Of a stretch of DNA of 12,935 nucleotides, positions 7,295 to 12,935 are shown piece by piece (position 1 is the stretch's first letter; every line of letters starts with the position of its first letter). The stretch is taken from NCBI GenBank assembly GCA_943914745.1, contig CALUDF010000048.1:1-12935 (forward strand), read 5' to 3'. The translations under genes and the position numbers were made by a program. The stretch comes from an uncultured Bacteriovorax sp. (GTDB lineage Bacteria > Bdellovibrionota > Bacteriovoracia > Bacteriovoracales > Bacteriovoracaceae). The notes beneath the pieces were generated by a model, which worked only from the letters and a program-made list of their open reading frames with translations, ran no database searches and was not told the origin of the DNA.

Positions 7295-7324
7295 TTGTTT
7301 TTACCAGGAGGTCAATGTTATAAT
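7295..7324 (+). promoter_or_regulatory. Extended -10 promoter of the MerR-type regulator gene
   Basis: TGTTATAAT (7316-7324) is a perfect extended -10 element. TTGTTT at 7295-7300 is a weak -35 with 18-bp spacing. Transcription would start near 7331, about 28 bases before the TTG start codon. AATGT (7314-7318) and ACATT (7332-7336) form an inverted repeat around the -10 box that could be an operator. Confidence 0.6.
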
Positions 7325-7358
7325 GATTCAGACATTAGATAGACGCTGAGGAATTCAT

Positions 7359-8312
7359 TTGGTCGATACTACTTATACAATTCAGATGGCGTCTAAACTC
7401 TCAGGGGTTGGTGTCCACACTATCAGGGCATGGGAGAAGCGTTATAAAGCGCTTGAGCCTCGCCGTGATGCTTCAGGACACAGAACCTATTCAAAGACTG
7501 ATGTTGAAAAGTTACAGCTCTTAAGTGAGCTCTGCCTTCTTGGCTACACTATTTCTAAAGTGGCGCCTATGTCTATTCAGGAATTAAAGGCGCTTCTTAT
7601 TGACTTGGGGAAATCAGAAGAGAGCCTGGAGCATGCGGATTTTAATCTCATCAATGAAACCAAAGAGACTATTGACTCTTCCCAATCGCTGGCCATTTTG
7701 ACATTTGCGCTCAAGAGTTACAAGTTAGATATTATTTCATTGGAGCTTACAAAACTAAAGCAGCTCCTATCTCCCAGGGAGTTCGGACTTGATATCGTGC
7801 TGCCACTTTATCGCTTAATGAAAGAGGCGCTCTCAAGTGGAGAGTACACTTCGATTCAGGGAGAGTCTCTAAAGCTCTTGCTGAAATTTCATCTGGGGCA
7901 TCATCTCTATCACGCTCAAGTAAAAGAAAAAAGTAACGTGCATGTTCTCATCAGTGGAATGGAAGGAGACTTAAAAGAAATTGAGCTCTCTATCGTAGGA
8001 CTTCTGTGCCAGCACTATAATTTTCACTACACTTATCTAGGGGCAGACGTCACTCATGAAGCCCTGGCCGAAGTCACTAAAGCGCTTGAAGCCTCAATTC
8101 TTATTGTAGGACCCACAAATGCTCTGGAGCAATTAGGTAGAGGCCATTTTCAAAACTACGTTGAGAAGCTGGCCGGGAAATTGGCAGCTCCAGTTGAGTT
8201 GGTGGTGGCCGGAAAATCGGATCTGGAGCTTGAAAAATTCTCATCAAAGCGCCCACTTGTTTTAAAAACCATCGACGCCGTTGATGAGTATCTCTCAAAA
8301 ATCGTTCATTAA
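7359..8312 (+). CDS. MerR-type regulator with degenerate cobalamin-binding (CarH/LitR-like) domains
   Basis: 317 residues. The TTG start with GAGGA at 7348-7352 is preferred to ATG 7386, because the MerR helix-turn-helix begins at YTIQMASKLSGVGVHTIRAWEKRY (6-29) with its wing at 34-50. Residues about 115-186 resemble the four-helix B12-binding domain and about 194-315 the Rossmann-type B12-binding domain (VHVLISGMEGD to LGADVTHEAL). CarH/LitR proteins use adenosylcobalamin here as a light sensor. The cofactor-holding residues are missing: DxHxxG is DLKEIE (204-209), the helical-domain EH is ES (169-170), and the preceding Trp is absent. It may work without B12 or bind something else; a histidine-rich patch, HLGHHLYH (178-185), is notable. 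It likely controls the divergent SDR39U1-phrB operon and itself. Its stop codon overlaps that of the convergent peroxidase gene. Confidence 0.88.
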   Translation: MVDTTYTIQMASKLSGVGVHTIRAWEKRYKALEPRRDASGHRTYSKTDVEKLQLLSELCLLGYTISKVAPMSIQELKALLIDLGKSEESLEHADFNLINETKETIDSSQSLAILTFALKSYKLDIISLELTKLKQLLSPREFGLDIVLPLYRLMKEALSSGEYTSIQGESLKLLLKFHLGHHLYHAQVKEKSNVHVLISGMEGDLKEIELSIVGLLCQHYNFHYTYLGADVTHEALAEVTKALEASILIVGPTNALEQLGRGHFQNYVEKLAGKLAAPVELVVAGKSDLELEKFSSKRPLVLKTIDAVDEYLSKIVH

Positions 8313-8791
8313 AGAATTTTTTTAATATCTTTTAAAATAGCACTTGGCTTGTCGTTAGGGGCATACCTCTCGACGGGATGGCCTTCTTTATTCACTAAAA
8401 ATTTAGTGAAATTCCACTTGATGGCCTTAATTCCCAAAAGCCCCGGAAGAGAGTCTTTGAGGTAAGTAAAAACCGGAGCGGCATTTTTTCCATTGACGTC
8501 GATTTTAGAAAAAAGAGGAAAGTTCACGTCGTAAGTAAGCGAGCAGAATTTTTTAATCTCTTCTGCGTCTCCTGGCTCCTGAGCACCAAACTGGTTGCAA
8601 GGGAAAGCGAGGATTTCTAGTCCCTGGTCTTTATATTCTTTATAAATTTGTTCCAGTTCAGTGTACTGGGGAGTAAAGCCGCACTTTGAAGCGACGTTGA
8701 CGATAAGAAGGGTTTTCCCCTGGTACTCTTTTAATGAACGAGTCTCTCCGTTGATGTCTTTGACTTCAAAATCGTAAATAGACTTTGACAT
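8309..8791 (-). CDS. Glutathione peroxidase family (probably thioredoxin-dependent) peroxidase
   Basis: 160 residues, the usual length for bacterial GPx. It reduces hydrogen peroxide and lipid or organic hydroperoxides in the cytoplasm. Peroxidatic Cys37 is in NVASKCGFTP, followed by FPCNQFGAQEP with Gln71, and WNF with Trp126/Asn127, completing the catalytic tetrad. Cys83 in KKFCSLTYDVNFP is placed like the resolving cysteine of thioredoxin-linked GPx enzymes, so thioredoxin is the likelier reductant despite the name. AGGGAG lies six bases before the ATG. There is no signal peptide. It is convergent with the MerR-type gene and divergent from the ABC transporter pair; its place beside photolyase fits defence against light-generated peroxides. 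Confidence 0.95.
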   Translation of the reverse strand: MSKSIYDFEVKDINGETRSLKEYQGKTLLIVNVASKCGFTPQYTELEQIYKEYKDQGLEILAFPCNQFGAQEPGDAEEIKKFCSLTYDVNFPLFSKIDVNGKNAAPVFTYLKDSLPGLLGIKAIKWNFTKFLVNKEGHPVERYAPNDKPSAILKDIKKIL

Positions 8792-8825
8792 ATTTTTCTC
8801 CCTAAAAAAGAATAAATTTTCTTTT

Positions 8826-8867
8826 AAAAATCCTAGGGGAAGAATACCATAGAGGCTAGGAATTTTT
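8826..8867. promoter_or_regulatory. Inverted repeat in the gpx/ABC transporter divergent promoter region
   Basis: AAAAA-TCCTAG (8826-8836) pairs with CTAGGA-A-TTTTT (8856-8867), with one bulged A and a 19-base centre. The centre holds TACCAT (8845-8850), a possible -10 for the ABC genes. It could be a two-sided operator or a hairpin in either leader; each strand ends the stem in a run of five T. Confidence 0.4.
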
Positions 8868-8886
8868 CTCCTGATTGAGGTTTAAT

Positions 8887-9606
8887 ATGGATATTATTCA
8901 GATCAAAGATATCACCAAGTCCTATGGACTGGATTTCTCACTTCAAAATGTAAGTCTTAACGTCAAAAAGGGAAAAATCTTTTCACTTTTAGGGCCTAAC
9001 GGCGCTGGAAAGACCACACTTGTGAAAATGATGCTCAATCTATTGCACAGCGACTCGGGCTCGATTGAAATTAACGGAGTCCCTGTCAATGACCAGAATT
9101 CAAGACTGGGTGTCGCCTTTATTCCAGAAAAATTCAGCTTCTTTTCTTTTTATACGGCCCGCGGAGTCCTGGAGTTTTTTGGAAAAATGAAAGGGATTGA
9201 AGGGACAGAACTCTCGTCACAAGTGAACTCTGCCCTGACTGAATTGAATATTTTAGACCTCTCAGAGAGAAAACTTGGAAAAATGTCTAAAGGACAAATG
9301 CAGAGAGTGGGGCTTGCGAGCATTCTCATTGGCAACAATGACCTCATTATCCTGGATGAACCTTTCTCAGGCCTTGACCCCATCGGGATCAGGGACTTAA
9401 AAGAGATTATTAAAAAGTTAAAAGCAGAAGGGAAGACTCTCTTTATTAACTCTCACATTCTCTTAGAGATGGAACAGCTTTGTGATGAGATCGCCATTTT
9501 AAATAAAGGCCAGCTTCTTTTTGCTGGATCTGTTCCTTCGGTTTTAGAAAAAGAGAAATCACTGGAAGAGTTCTTCTACAAAATGGTCAACGGGGAGAGA
9601 GCATAA
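8887..9606 (+). CDS. ABC-2 type transporter ATP-binding protein (NosF/CcmA-like)
   Basis: 239 residues from ATG 8887, which has TTGAGG at 8875-8880, six bases upstream. The longer frame from TTG 8875 starts inside that ribosome-binding site and is rejected. It has Walker A GPNGAGKTT (36-44), signature MSKGQ (133-137, Lys replacing the first Gly of LSGGQ), Walker B LIILDEP (153-159) with catalytic Glu158, and H-loop His190. It would hydrolyse ATP to drive the membrane protein encoded next. The two genes overlap by one base (TAATG), so they are coupled and form one complex. The sequence type matches NosF-like ATPases of ABC-2 exporters. The substrate is unknown, and no NosD/NosL-like gene is present. 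Confidence 0.93.
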   Translation: MDIIQIKDITKSYGLDFSLQNVSLNVKKGKIFSLLGPNGAGKTTLVKMMLNLLHSDSGSIEINGVPVNDQNSRLGVAFIPEKFSFFSFYTARGVLEFFGKMKGIEGTELSSQVNSALTELNILDLSERKLGKMSKGQMQRVGLASILIGNNDLIILDEPFSGLDPIGIRDLKEIIKKLKAEGKTLFINSHILLEMEQLCDEIAILNKGQLLFAGSVPSVLEKEKSLEEFFYKMVNGERA

Positions 9607-10418
9607 TGAAACCACAATATAAGGCCTTAATCGTTGACACTGTTTTAAAAGAGCTTAGAAGTAAGACGCTGATCTTTATTTTCATCGCCACTACCGCGGC
9701 CATCATTTTAGGGCACATGGTGATGAACATGATTAACACTCAAATGGGTGGAGAGGCGAGCTTTAGCCTGGCAGGCGTGGATGTGCTCACACTTAACTTC
9801 CGCATCTTAAATAGCATCAGCTTTATTGTTGCGGCCGTTTTCGGAGTCAGTGTTTTTCGTTCGGACTTCGAAAACAACATTATTTACCAATACCTTTCGT
9901 TTCCAATTAGCCGGACAGAGTACTTTTTTGTCCGCGTCCTTGGAACGTGGCTCTTAGTTCTTAGTTACTATGCTTACTCTTATCTCTTATCGGCGATTCT
10001 TTTTTCGTTCGCTTTTAAGGCCATTGTCTTTACTGCTGGCCATTTTTTAGGATTTCTCATCCTGGCGCTGTATTTACTTTTGGTCATTTTCATTTCGATT
10101 TTCTTCTCGCTTATCATGAATAAAATCGGCGCACTCTTTTTGACTTTCATCAGCTGTGTTGCCTCAGCGGCGGCCTTCTCCACATTCGCGAGAATTCCTT
10201 ACGGGGATTTCTTTCAGGAGATGAGCACTTTTAAAGGAATTGGACTTTTTATCTACGCCTTTTTTCCGCGCGTCTCTTTCTTGGCCGACGCTTCAAACAA
10301 CGTGCTTTATAAAGAGCCGACAGGGCTCAATCTTTGGGAGCAAATCATTCACTTGATTATTATCAGTGGGGCCTACGTTTACTTAGCTAACCATCTCGTC
10401 AAGAAGAAGGACTTCTAG
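9606..10418 (+). CDS. ABC-2 type transporter permease (NosY-like)
   Basis: 270 residues with six predicted membrane segments at about 21-40, 66-84, 108-135, 146-170, 174-194 and 245-262, a typical ABC-2 permease. The cytoplasmic segment FRSDFENNIIYQYLSFPISRTEYFFVR (84-110) matches the coupling region between helices 2 and 3 of the family, where the ATPase docks. It starts at the A of the preceding TAA stop, with a purine-rich GGGGAGAG upstream. It would form a homodimeric exporter with the ATPase; cargo unknown. Its TAG stop lies in CTAG, which also gives the stop codon of the convergent MacB-type permease gene. Confidence 0.9.
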   Translation: MKPQYKALIVDTVLKELRSKTLIFIFIATTAAIILGHMVMNMINTQMGGEASFSLAGVDVLTLNFRILNSISFIVAAVFGVSVFRSDFENNIIYQYLSFPISRTEYFFVRVLGTWLLVLSYYAYSYLLSAILFSFAFKAIVFTAGHFLGFLILALYLLLVIFISIFFSLIMNKIGALFLTFISCVASAAAFSTFARIPYGDFFQEMSTFKGIGLFIYAFFPRVSFLADASNNVLYKEPTGLNLWEQIIHLIIISGAYVYLANHLVKKKDF

Positions 10419-11668
10419 AGCTTGATGGTTAGTCCGTCTTGCAATGAATTGAGGTAAGCTTTAATCGCAGGGATGAGCCCTGCGAGAGTTCCCACTACAA
10501 AGATTCCCACCAGGTAGTACCACTCCGTTTTTGAAAGCGCTTCAATCGGCAGGTAAACCGAGAAGTTCGACTCAAGCCATGGGCGAACGAAATAGAGAAG
10601 TCCATACATCGAAGCGACCCCTGCGATACAGCCCATTAAAACCAGAAAACTCGATTCATAAATTAAAAGGAAAAAGATGTGACGAGAGCTTGCCCCAAGA
10701 GACCTTAGGATGGCCATCTCACGTCTTCTCTCATTAATCGACGTATAAAGAGAGATGAGAATGCTCATGACTCCCACAAGTAAAACACAAAGGCTCACGA
10801 GAAAGAGGATCTGCTCAACATAGCTGATCGTCTCCCACATCTCCTGTAAAGAAAGAGCGGGAATGATCGCCATGACAGGCTCGTTAGGGTACATGTCGAT
10901 ATTTCTTCTCATGCGAAGAACGGCGATGCGCGACTTGAGCTTCACCATAAAAGAGGTGAGCTGGGTGATTTCGATATTCTCTTTTTTAAAGCGCTCAGGA
11001 TTAATGGCCTCTCCACTAGGGACCCCTGTTTCCCATCCAAAGTGAATCGCTTCCATTCCCTGGAGAGTGATGTAGACTCCGGTATCAATCGGCGTCTGGG
11101 TTGGCGCCATGATGCCGACAATTTTAAAAGGGGTGTTGTCGTGAGCGAGAATCGCTTCACTGGATAGTCCGTGGGAGATGACGATAGGGTCACCTACTTT
11201 ATGATTAAATTTTTTAGCGACCTCTGAGCCCAGGACGACATCGAAAGTGTCTGTTGGAGTGACACCTTCGGAAATCTTAACCTCTTGGTCGCCGCGGAAA
11301 CGGTAGTGCTTGTAGAAATTCTCATCAGTCGCGACCACGCGAAAACCGCGGTAGGCGTCCCCCAGAGAAATGGGAATCGTCCATTCGACTTGTGGATTGG
11401 ACTTAATATCATTGTAAGTCGTCATCTTGATGTTGTTGACTGCGCCACCAATGTGAAAAACGGTATAGAGGAGAAGCTGAAGAGAGCCACCTTTGGCGCC
11501 GACAATTAAATCAGTCTTAGAGATGGTGTTGGTGAAGCCATCGCGCGCGCCATTTCTGATGCGCTCAATTCCTAAAAAGAGAGTGACTGAAAGAGCAATT
11601 GATAAAACACAAAGAAAGCTTGTGAATTTTCTATTCTTAATCGACTTATAGGTTAAAAAATTAATCAT
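10415..11668 (-). CDS. MacB/LolC-type ABC permease (FtsX domain), Zrg-like system
   Basis: 417 residues from ATG 11668 (MINFLTYKSI). One membrane helix lies at about 16-34, then a large periplasmic domain (about 38-280), then three helices at about 284-308, 330-358 and 384-401 with the FtsX-type cytoplasmic loop NERRREMAILRSLGASSRH (312-330). This is the type VII ABC layout, which works by mechanical movement of the periplasmic domain rather than by classical import. The frame runs on to 11737, but the upstream ATPase gene ends in ATGATTAA (11661-11668), where this ATG overlaps the TAA by 8 bases, a clear coupling arrangement. As third gene of the DUF2796 operon it is probably the partner of that periplasmic protein, acting on zinc or another metal, or on lipoprotein-like cargo. 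Ends in CTAG shared with the convergent permease. Confidence 0.9.
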   Translation of the reverse strand: MINFLTYKSIKNRKFTSFLCVLSIALSVTLFLGIERIRNGARDGFTNTISKTDLIVGAKGGSLQLLLYTVFHIGGAVNNIKMTTYNDIKSNPQVEWTIPISLGDAYRGFRVVATDENFYKHYRFRGDQEVKISEGVTPTDTFDVVLGSEVAKKFNHKVGDPIVISHGLSSEAILAHDNTPFKIVGIMAPTQTPIDTGVYITLQGMEAIHFGWETGVPSGEAINPERFKKENIEITQLTSFMVKLKSRIAVLRMRRNIDMYPNEPVMAIIPALSLQEMWETISYVEQILFLVSLCVLLVGVMSILISLYTSINERRREMAILRSLGASSRHIFFLLIYESSFLVLMGCIAGVASMYGLLYFVRPWLESNFSVYLPIEALSKTEWYYLVGIFVVGTLAGLIPAIKAYLNSLQDGLTIKL

Positions 11669-12332
11669 GGTGGTTGATCTCAGGAAGTGAAATGGATCTT
11701 TCAAAATAAGACTGCAGGCGCTCGTCGTGGGAGACAAAAATCAGGGTGAATTTCTTTTTCTCCCAGACTTTCATTAAAAGCTCCATGAACTCGCGCGTAT
11801 TCTTTTCATCCAGAGCACTCGTTGGTTCATCGGCGATGATCATCTCTGGGTTTCCAATCAAGGCGCGCGCACAGGCCACGCGTTGCTGCTGTCCAATTGA
11901 GAGGTCTGTGACCTGTTTATTGACGTGCTCGCGCAGTCCAAGAGAGTCGATGAGCTCTTCGGCCTGGGCATGGTAATCATGATTTGATCTCTTCTTATTA
12001 ATCATGCAGGGAAGAACAATGTTTTCTTTAACGGTGAGGTAGGGAATCAAGTTAAAAATCTGGAAGATGTAGCCGATTTTTTCTCCGCGCAAATGATCGC
12101 GGCGGCTTTGTGAGAGTGTCGTCAGGTCTTGGCCTAATACACTCACGACGCCTTCGTTTGCCTTAAGAACTCCTGCCGTGAGGTTTAAGAGAGTGCTCTT
12201 CCCGTGCCCGGAAGGCCCGTAGAGAAAGACTTTTTCCCCGGAGTCGATATCGAGCTGGTCAATGTTAATGACCAGCTTTTGATGATTGTTATAAGAGAAT
12301 TTGCATTGTCTAAGCGAGATGGATTTTGTCAT
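11661..12332 (-). CDS. LolD/MacB-type ABC transporter ATP-binding protein
   Basis: 223 residues, a typical length for LolD-like ATPases. It has Walker A GPSGHGKST (39-47), Q-loop Gln91 in IFQIFNLIPYLTVKENI, signature LSIGQQQR (144-151, Ile replacing the first Gly of LSGGQ), Walker B MIIADEP (164-170) with Glu169, and H-loop His202. It powers the FtsX-type permease whose start overlaps its stop codon. The ATG at 12332 has only a weak purine stretch (AAGAAG) upstream and lies 25 bases after the DUF2796 gene, so it is probably co-transcribed. Together with its neighbours it resembles the zinc-regulated ZrgABC set described in Vibrio. Confidence 0.93.
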   Translation of the reverse strand: MTKSISLRQCKFSYNNHQKLVINIDQLDIDSGEKVFLYGPSGHGKSTLLNLTAGVLKANEGVVSVLGQDLTTLSQSRRDHLRGEKIGYIFQIFNLIPYLTVKENIVLPCMINKKRSNHDYHAQAEELIDSLGLREHVNKQVTDLSIGQQQRVACARALIGNPEMIIADEPTSALDEKNTREFMELLMKVWEKKKFTLIFVSHDERLQSYFERSISLPEINHHD

Positions 12333-12357
12333 GAGACGCTTCTTAAAAAGGAGAGCA

Positions 12358-12897
12358 CTATAGTTTAAATTGCTCCACGGCCTTGGTTACGTTAATAGTC
12401 TTAGTCTCTGAGCCGACTAAGTCAATCTGGAGTTTTTTGATGTGAGTGAAGTGCTTTTTAAGCGACACTGACACCATTGATCCTTTTGGGTCTTGGGCAC
12501 AAGTGATTTTTGCTTTTGCTTCAATATCGCTGTGAATCCCAGACTCCTTCTTCTTTGCGGCCTTGTCGTCGTGGTCTTCCATTTCTTGTTCAAAGGAAGC
12601 CTCTCCAAGAGAGCAACCCAATTTAGCATCAAGAGTGATCAACTTATTTAGAAGATCTTTTTTCCAAAGATCTTGGGCATCACTGAAAGTCTTTTTTTCT
12701 TTGTCGGTTTTTGGAGCGTATTCAAATCCAATAAAAGATTCTGCTGGGCCGTCGATTTCGATTTCAATGATTTTTCCTTCGACTGCTAGATCCATTTTAA
12801 GGGCCCCATGTTCATGGGCCCCAAGTCCCTTGCCATGCTCATGGGCAAAAGATTGGGCAGAAAAAATAAGGACCAAAGCGAGAGTAAAGTTCTTCAC
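12358..12897 (-). CDS. zrgA: ZrgA-like (DUF2796) periplasmic metal-binding protein
   Basis: 179 residues. The GTG start is fixed by a strong AAGGAGG six bases upstream. Residues 1-18 are a signal peptide (ending SFA), and the mature N-terminus, HEHGKGLGAHEHG, carries four histidines, a hallmark of the DUF2796 family. Residues about 32-60 (ALKMDLAVEG to FIGFEYAP) match the family's beta-rich core. Cys95 and Cys133 may form a disulfide. In Vibrio cholerae, ZrgA binds zinc and its operon is zinc-controlled. The charged loop between the two halves (about 105-123) has only His109 and His122, whereas many relatives carry long His/Asp-rich loops, so affinity or capacity may differ. It is the first gene of the operon and probably hands metal to, or is worked on by, the MacB-type transporter encoded downstream. 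Family assignment is likely; metal specificity is inferred. Confidence 0.82.
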   Translation of the reverse strand: MKNFTLALVLIFSAQSFAHEHGKGLGAHEHGALKMDLAVEGKIIEIEIDGPAESFIGFEYAPKTDKEKKTFSDAQDLWKKDLLNKLITLDAKLGCSLGEASFEQEMEDHDDKAAKKKESGIHSDIEAKAKITCAQDPKGSMVSVSLKKHFTHIKKLQIDLVGSETKTINVTKAVEQFKL

Positions 12898-12903
12898 GGG
12901 TGT

Positions 12904-12929
12904 CCTCCTTGAGGTGTTGGTGGTGTATA
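12904..12929 (-). promoter_or_regulatory. Ribosome-binding site and possible -10 box of the zrgA-like operon
   Basis: The minus strand has AAGGAGG at 12904-12910, which decides the GTG start. TATACA at 12924-12929 is a possible -10 box giving a short leader. The -35 and any Zur-type operator would lie outside the window. Confidence 0.4.
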
Positions 12930-12935
12930 GGCTGT

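Noticed and set aside
7310..7315. TTGACC on the minus strand as the -35 of the SDR-phrB promoter
   Set aside because: It is 25 bp from the TATAAT, beyond even the 19-20 bp spacers of MerR-controlled promoters. It could pair with CATAAA at 17 bp, but that -10 is poorer.
8308..8326. AT-only inverted repeat ATTAAA/TTTAAT near the MerR-type and gpx stops
   Set aside because: Only weak A-T pairs with almost no loop; it lies in gpx coding sequence and is too unstable to call a terminator.
8875..8886. TTG start for the ABC ATPase
   Set aside because: The TTG is part of the TTGAGG ribosome-binding site for ATG 8887; the ATPase domain begins at MDIIQIKDI.
11669..11737. Longer start of the MacB-type permease
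   Set aside because: It would lie inside the ATPase gene; the ATGATTAA overlap and the typical N-terminus support ATG 11668.
1..12935. Mobile elements, CRISPR arrays, tRNA or rRNA genes, riboswitches
   Set aside because: No transposase or integrase, no regularly spaced repeats, no RNA gene sequence patterns were seen on either strand.

Overview
The window looks like chromosomal DNA of a Gram-negative, didermic bacterium: it encodes a lipoprotein, a Sec-exported protease, a periplasmic zinc-type protein and a MacB/LolC-type permease. Base composition is moderate, spacing is tight, and four genes start with GTG or TTG. The overall feel is of a Bdellovibrionota/Bacteriovorax-like genome, but that is an impression from gene content and style, not a proven assignment. 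I see no phage, insertion sequence, CRISPR array, tRNA or rRNA.

Layout. (1) 1-1874: the 3' part of a lipoprotein gene whose lipobox lies at the very edge of the window, then a complete secreted subtilisin (S8) protease with its own intrinsic terminator. (2) 1884-4898: an RluA-family pseudouridine synthase starting 10 nt after that terminator; a convergent MATE efflux pump; and, divergent from the pump, a membrane-anchored hexapeptide-repeat acyltransferase. (3) 4901-8791: a probable light/photo-oxidative stress cluster. A two-gene operon (SDR39U1/TIGR01777 protein, then class I CPD photolyase) is transcribed away from a MerR-type regulator with a cobalamin-domain fold, followed by a convergent glutathione peroxidase. 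(4) 8887-10418: an ABC-2 type ATPase/permease pair. (5) 10415-12897: a three-gene minus-strand operon encoding a ZrgA-like (DUF2796) periplasmic protein, a LolD-type ATPase and a MacB/FtsX-type permease, probably concerned with zinc or another metal.

Most interesting point: the photolyase, SDR39U1, MerR and GPx set resembles light-induced regulons controlled by LitR/CarH-type B12 photoreceptors. Here, however, the regulator has lost the residues that hold cobalamin (the DxHxxG His and Gly, and the helical-domain W and EH). The cluster may therefore be run by a B12-independent derivative. The two divergent promoters share a mirrored TATAATG -10 element.

A second theme is genome economy at convergent junctions. 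All four convergent gene pairs either overlap (by 32, 4 and 4 nt) or are 2 nt apart. In two of them a single palindromic tetramer (TTAA or CTAG) supplies the stop codon for both strands, so transcripts probably run into each other's coding regions. Within operons, genes are joined by TAATG, ATGATTAA or TAA-T-ATG junctions typical of translational coupling. Several apparent longest-ORF starts (photolyase, ABC ATPase, MacB-type permease, lipoprotein) are corrected here on the basis of these junctions and ribosome binding sites.
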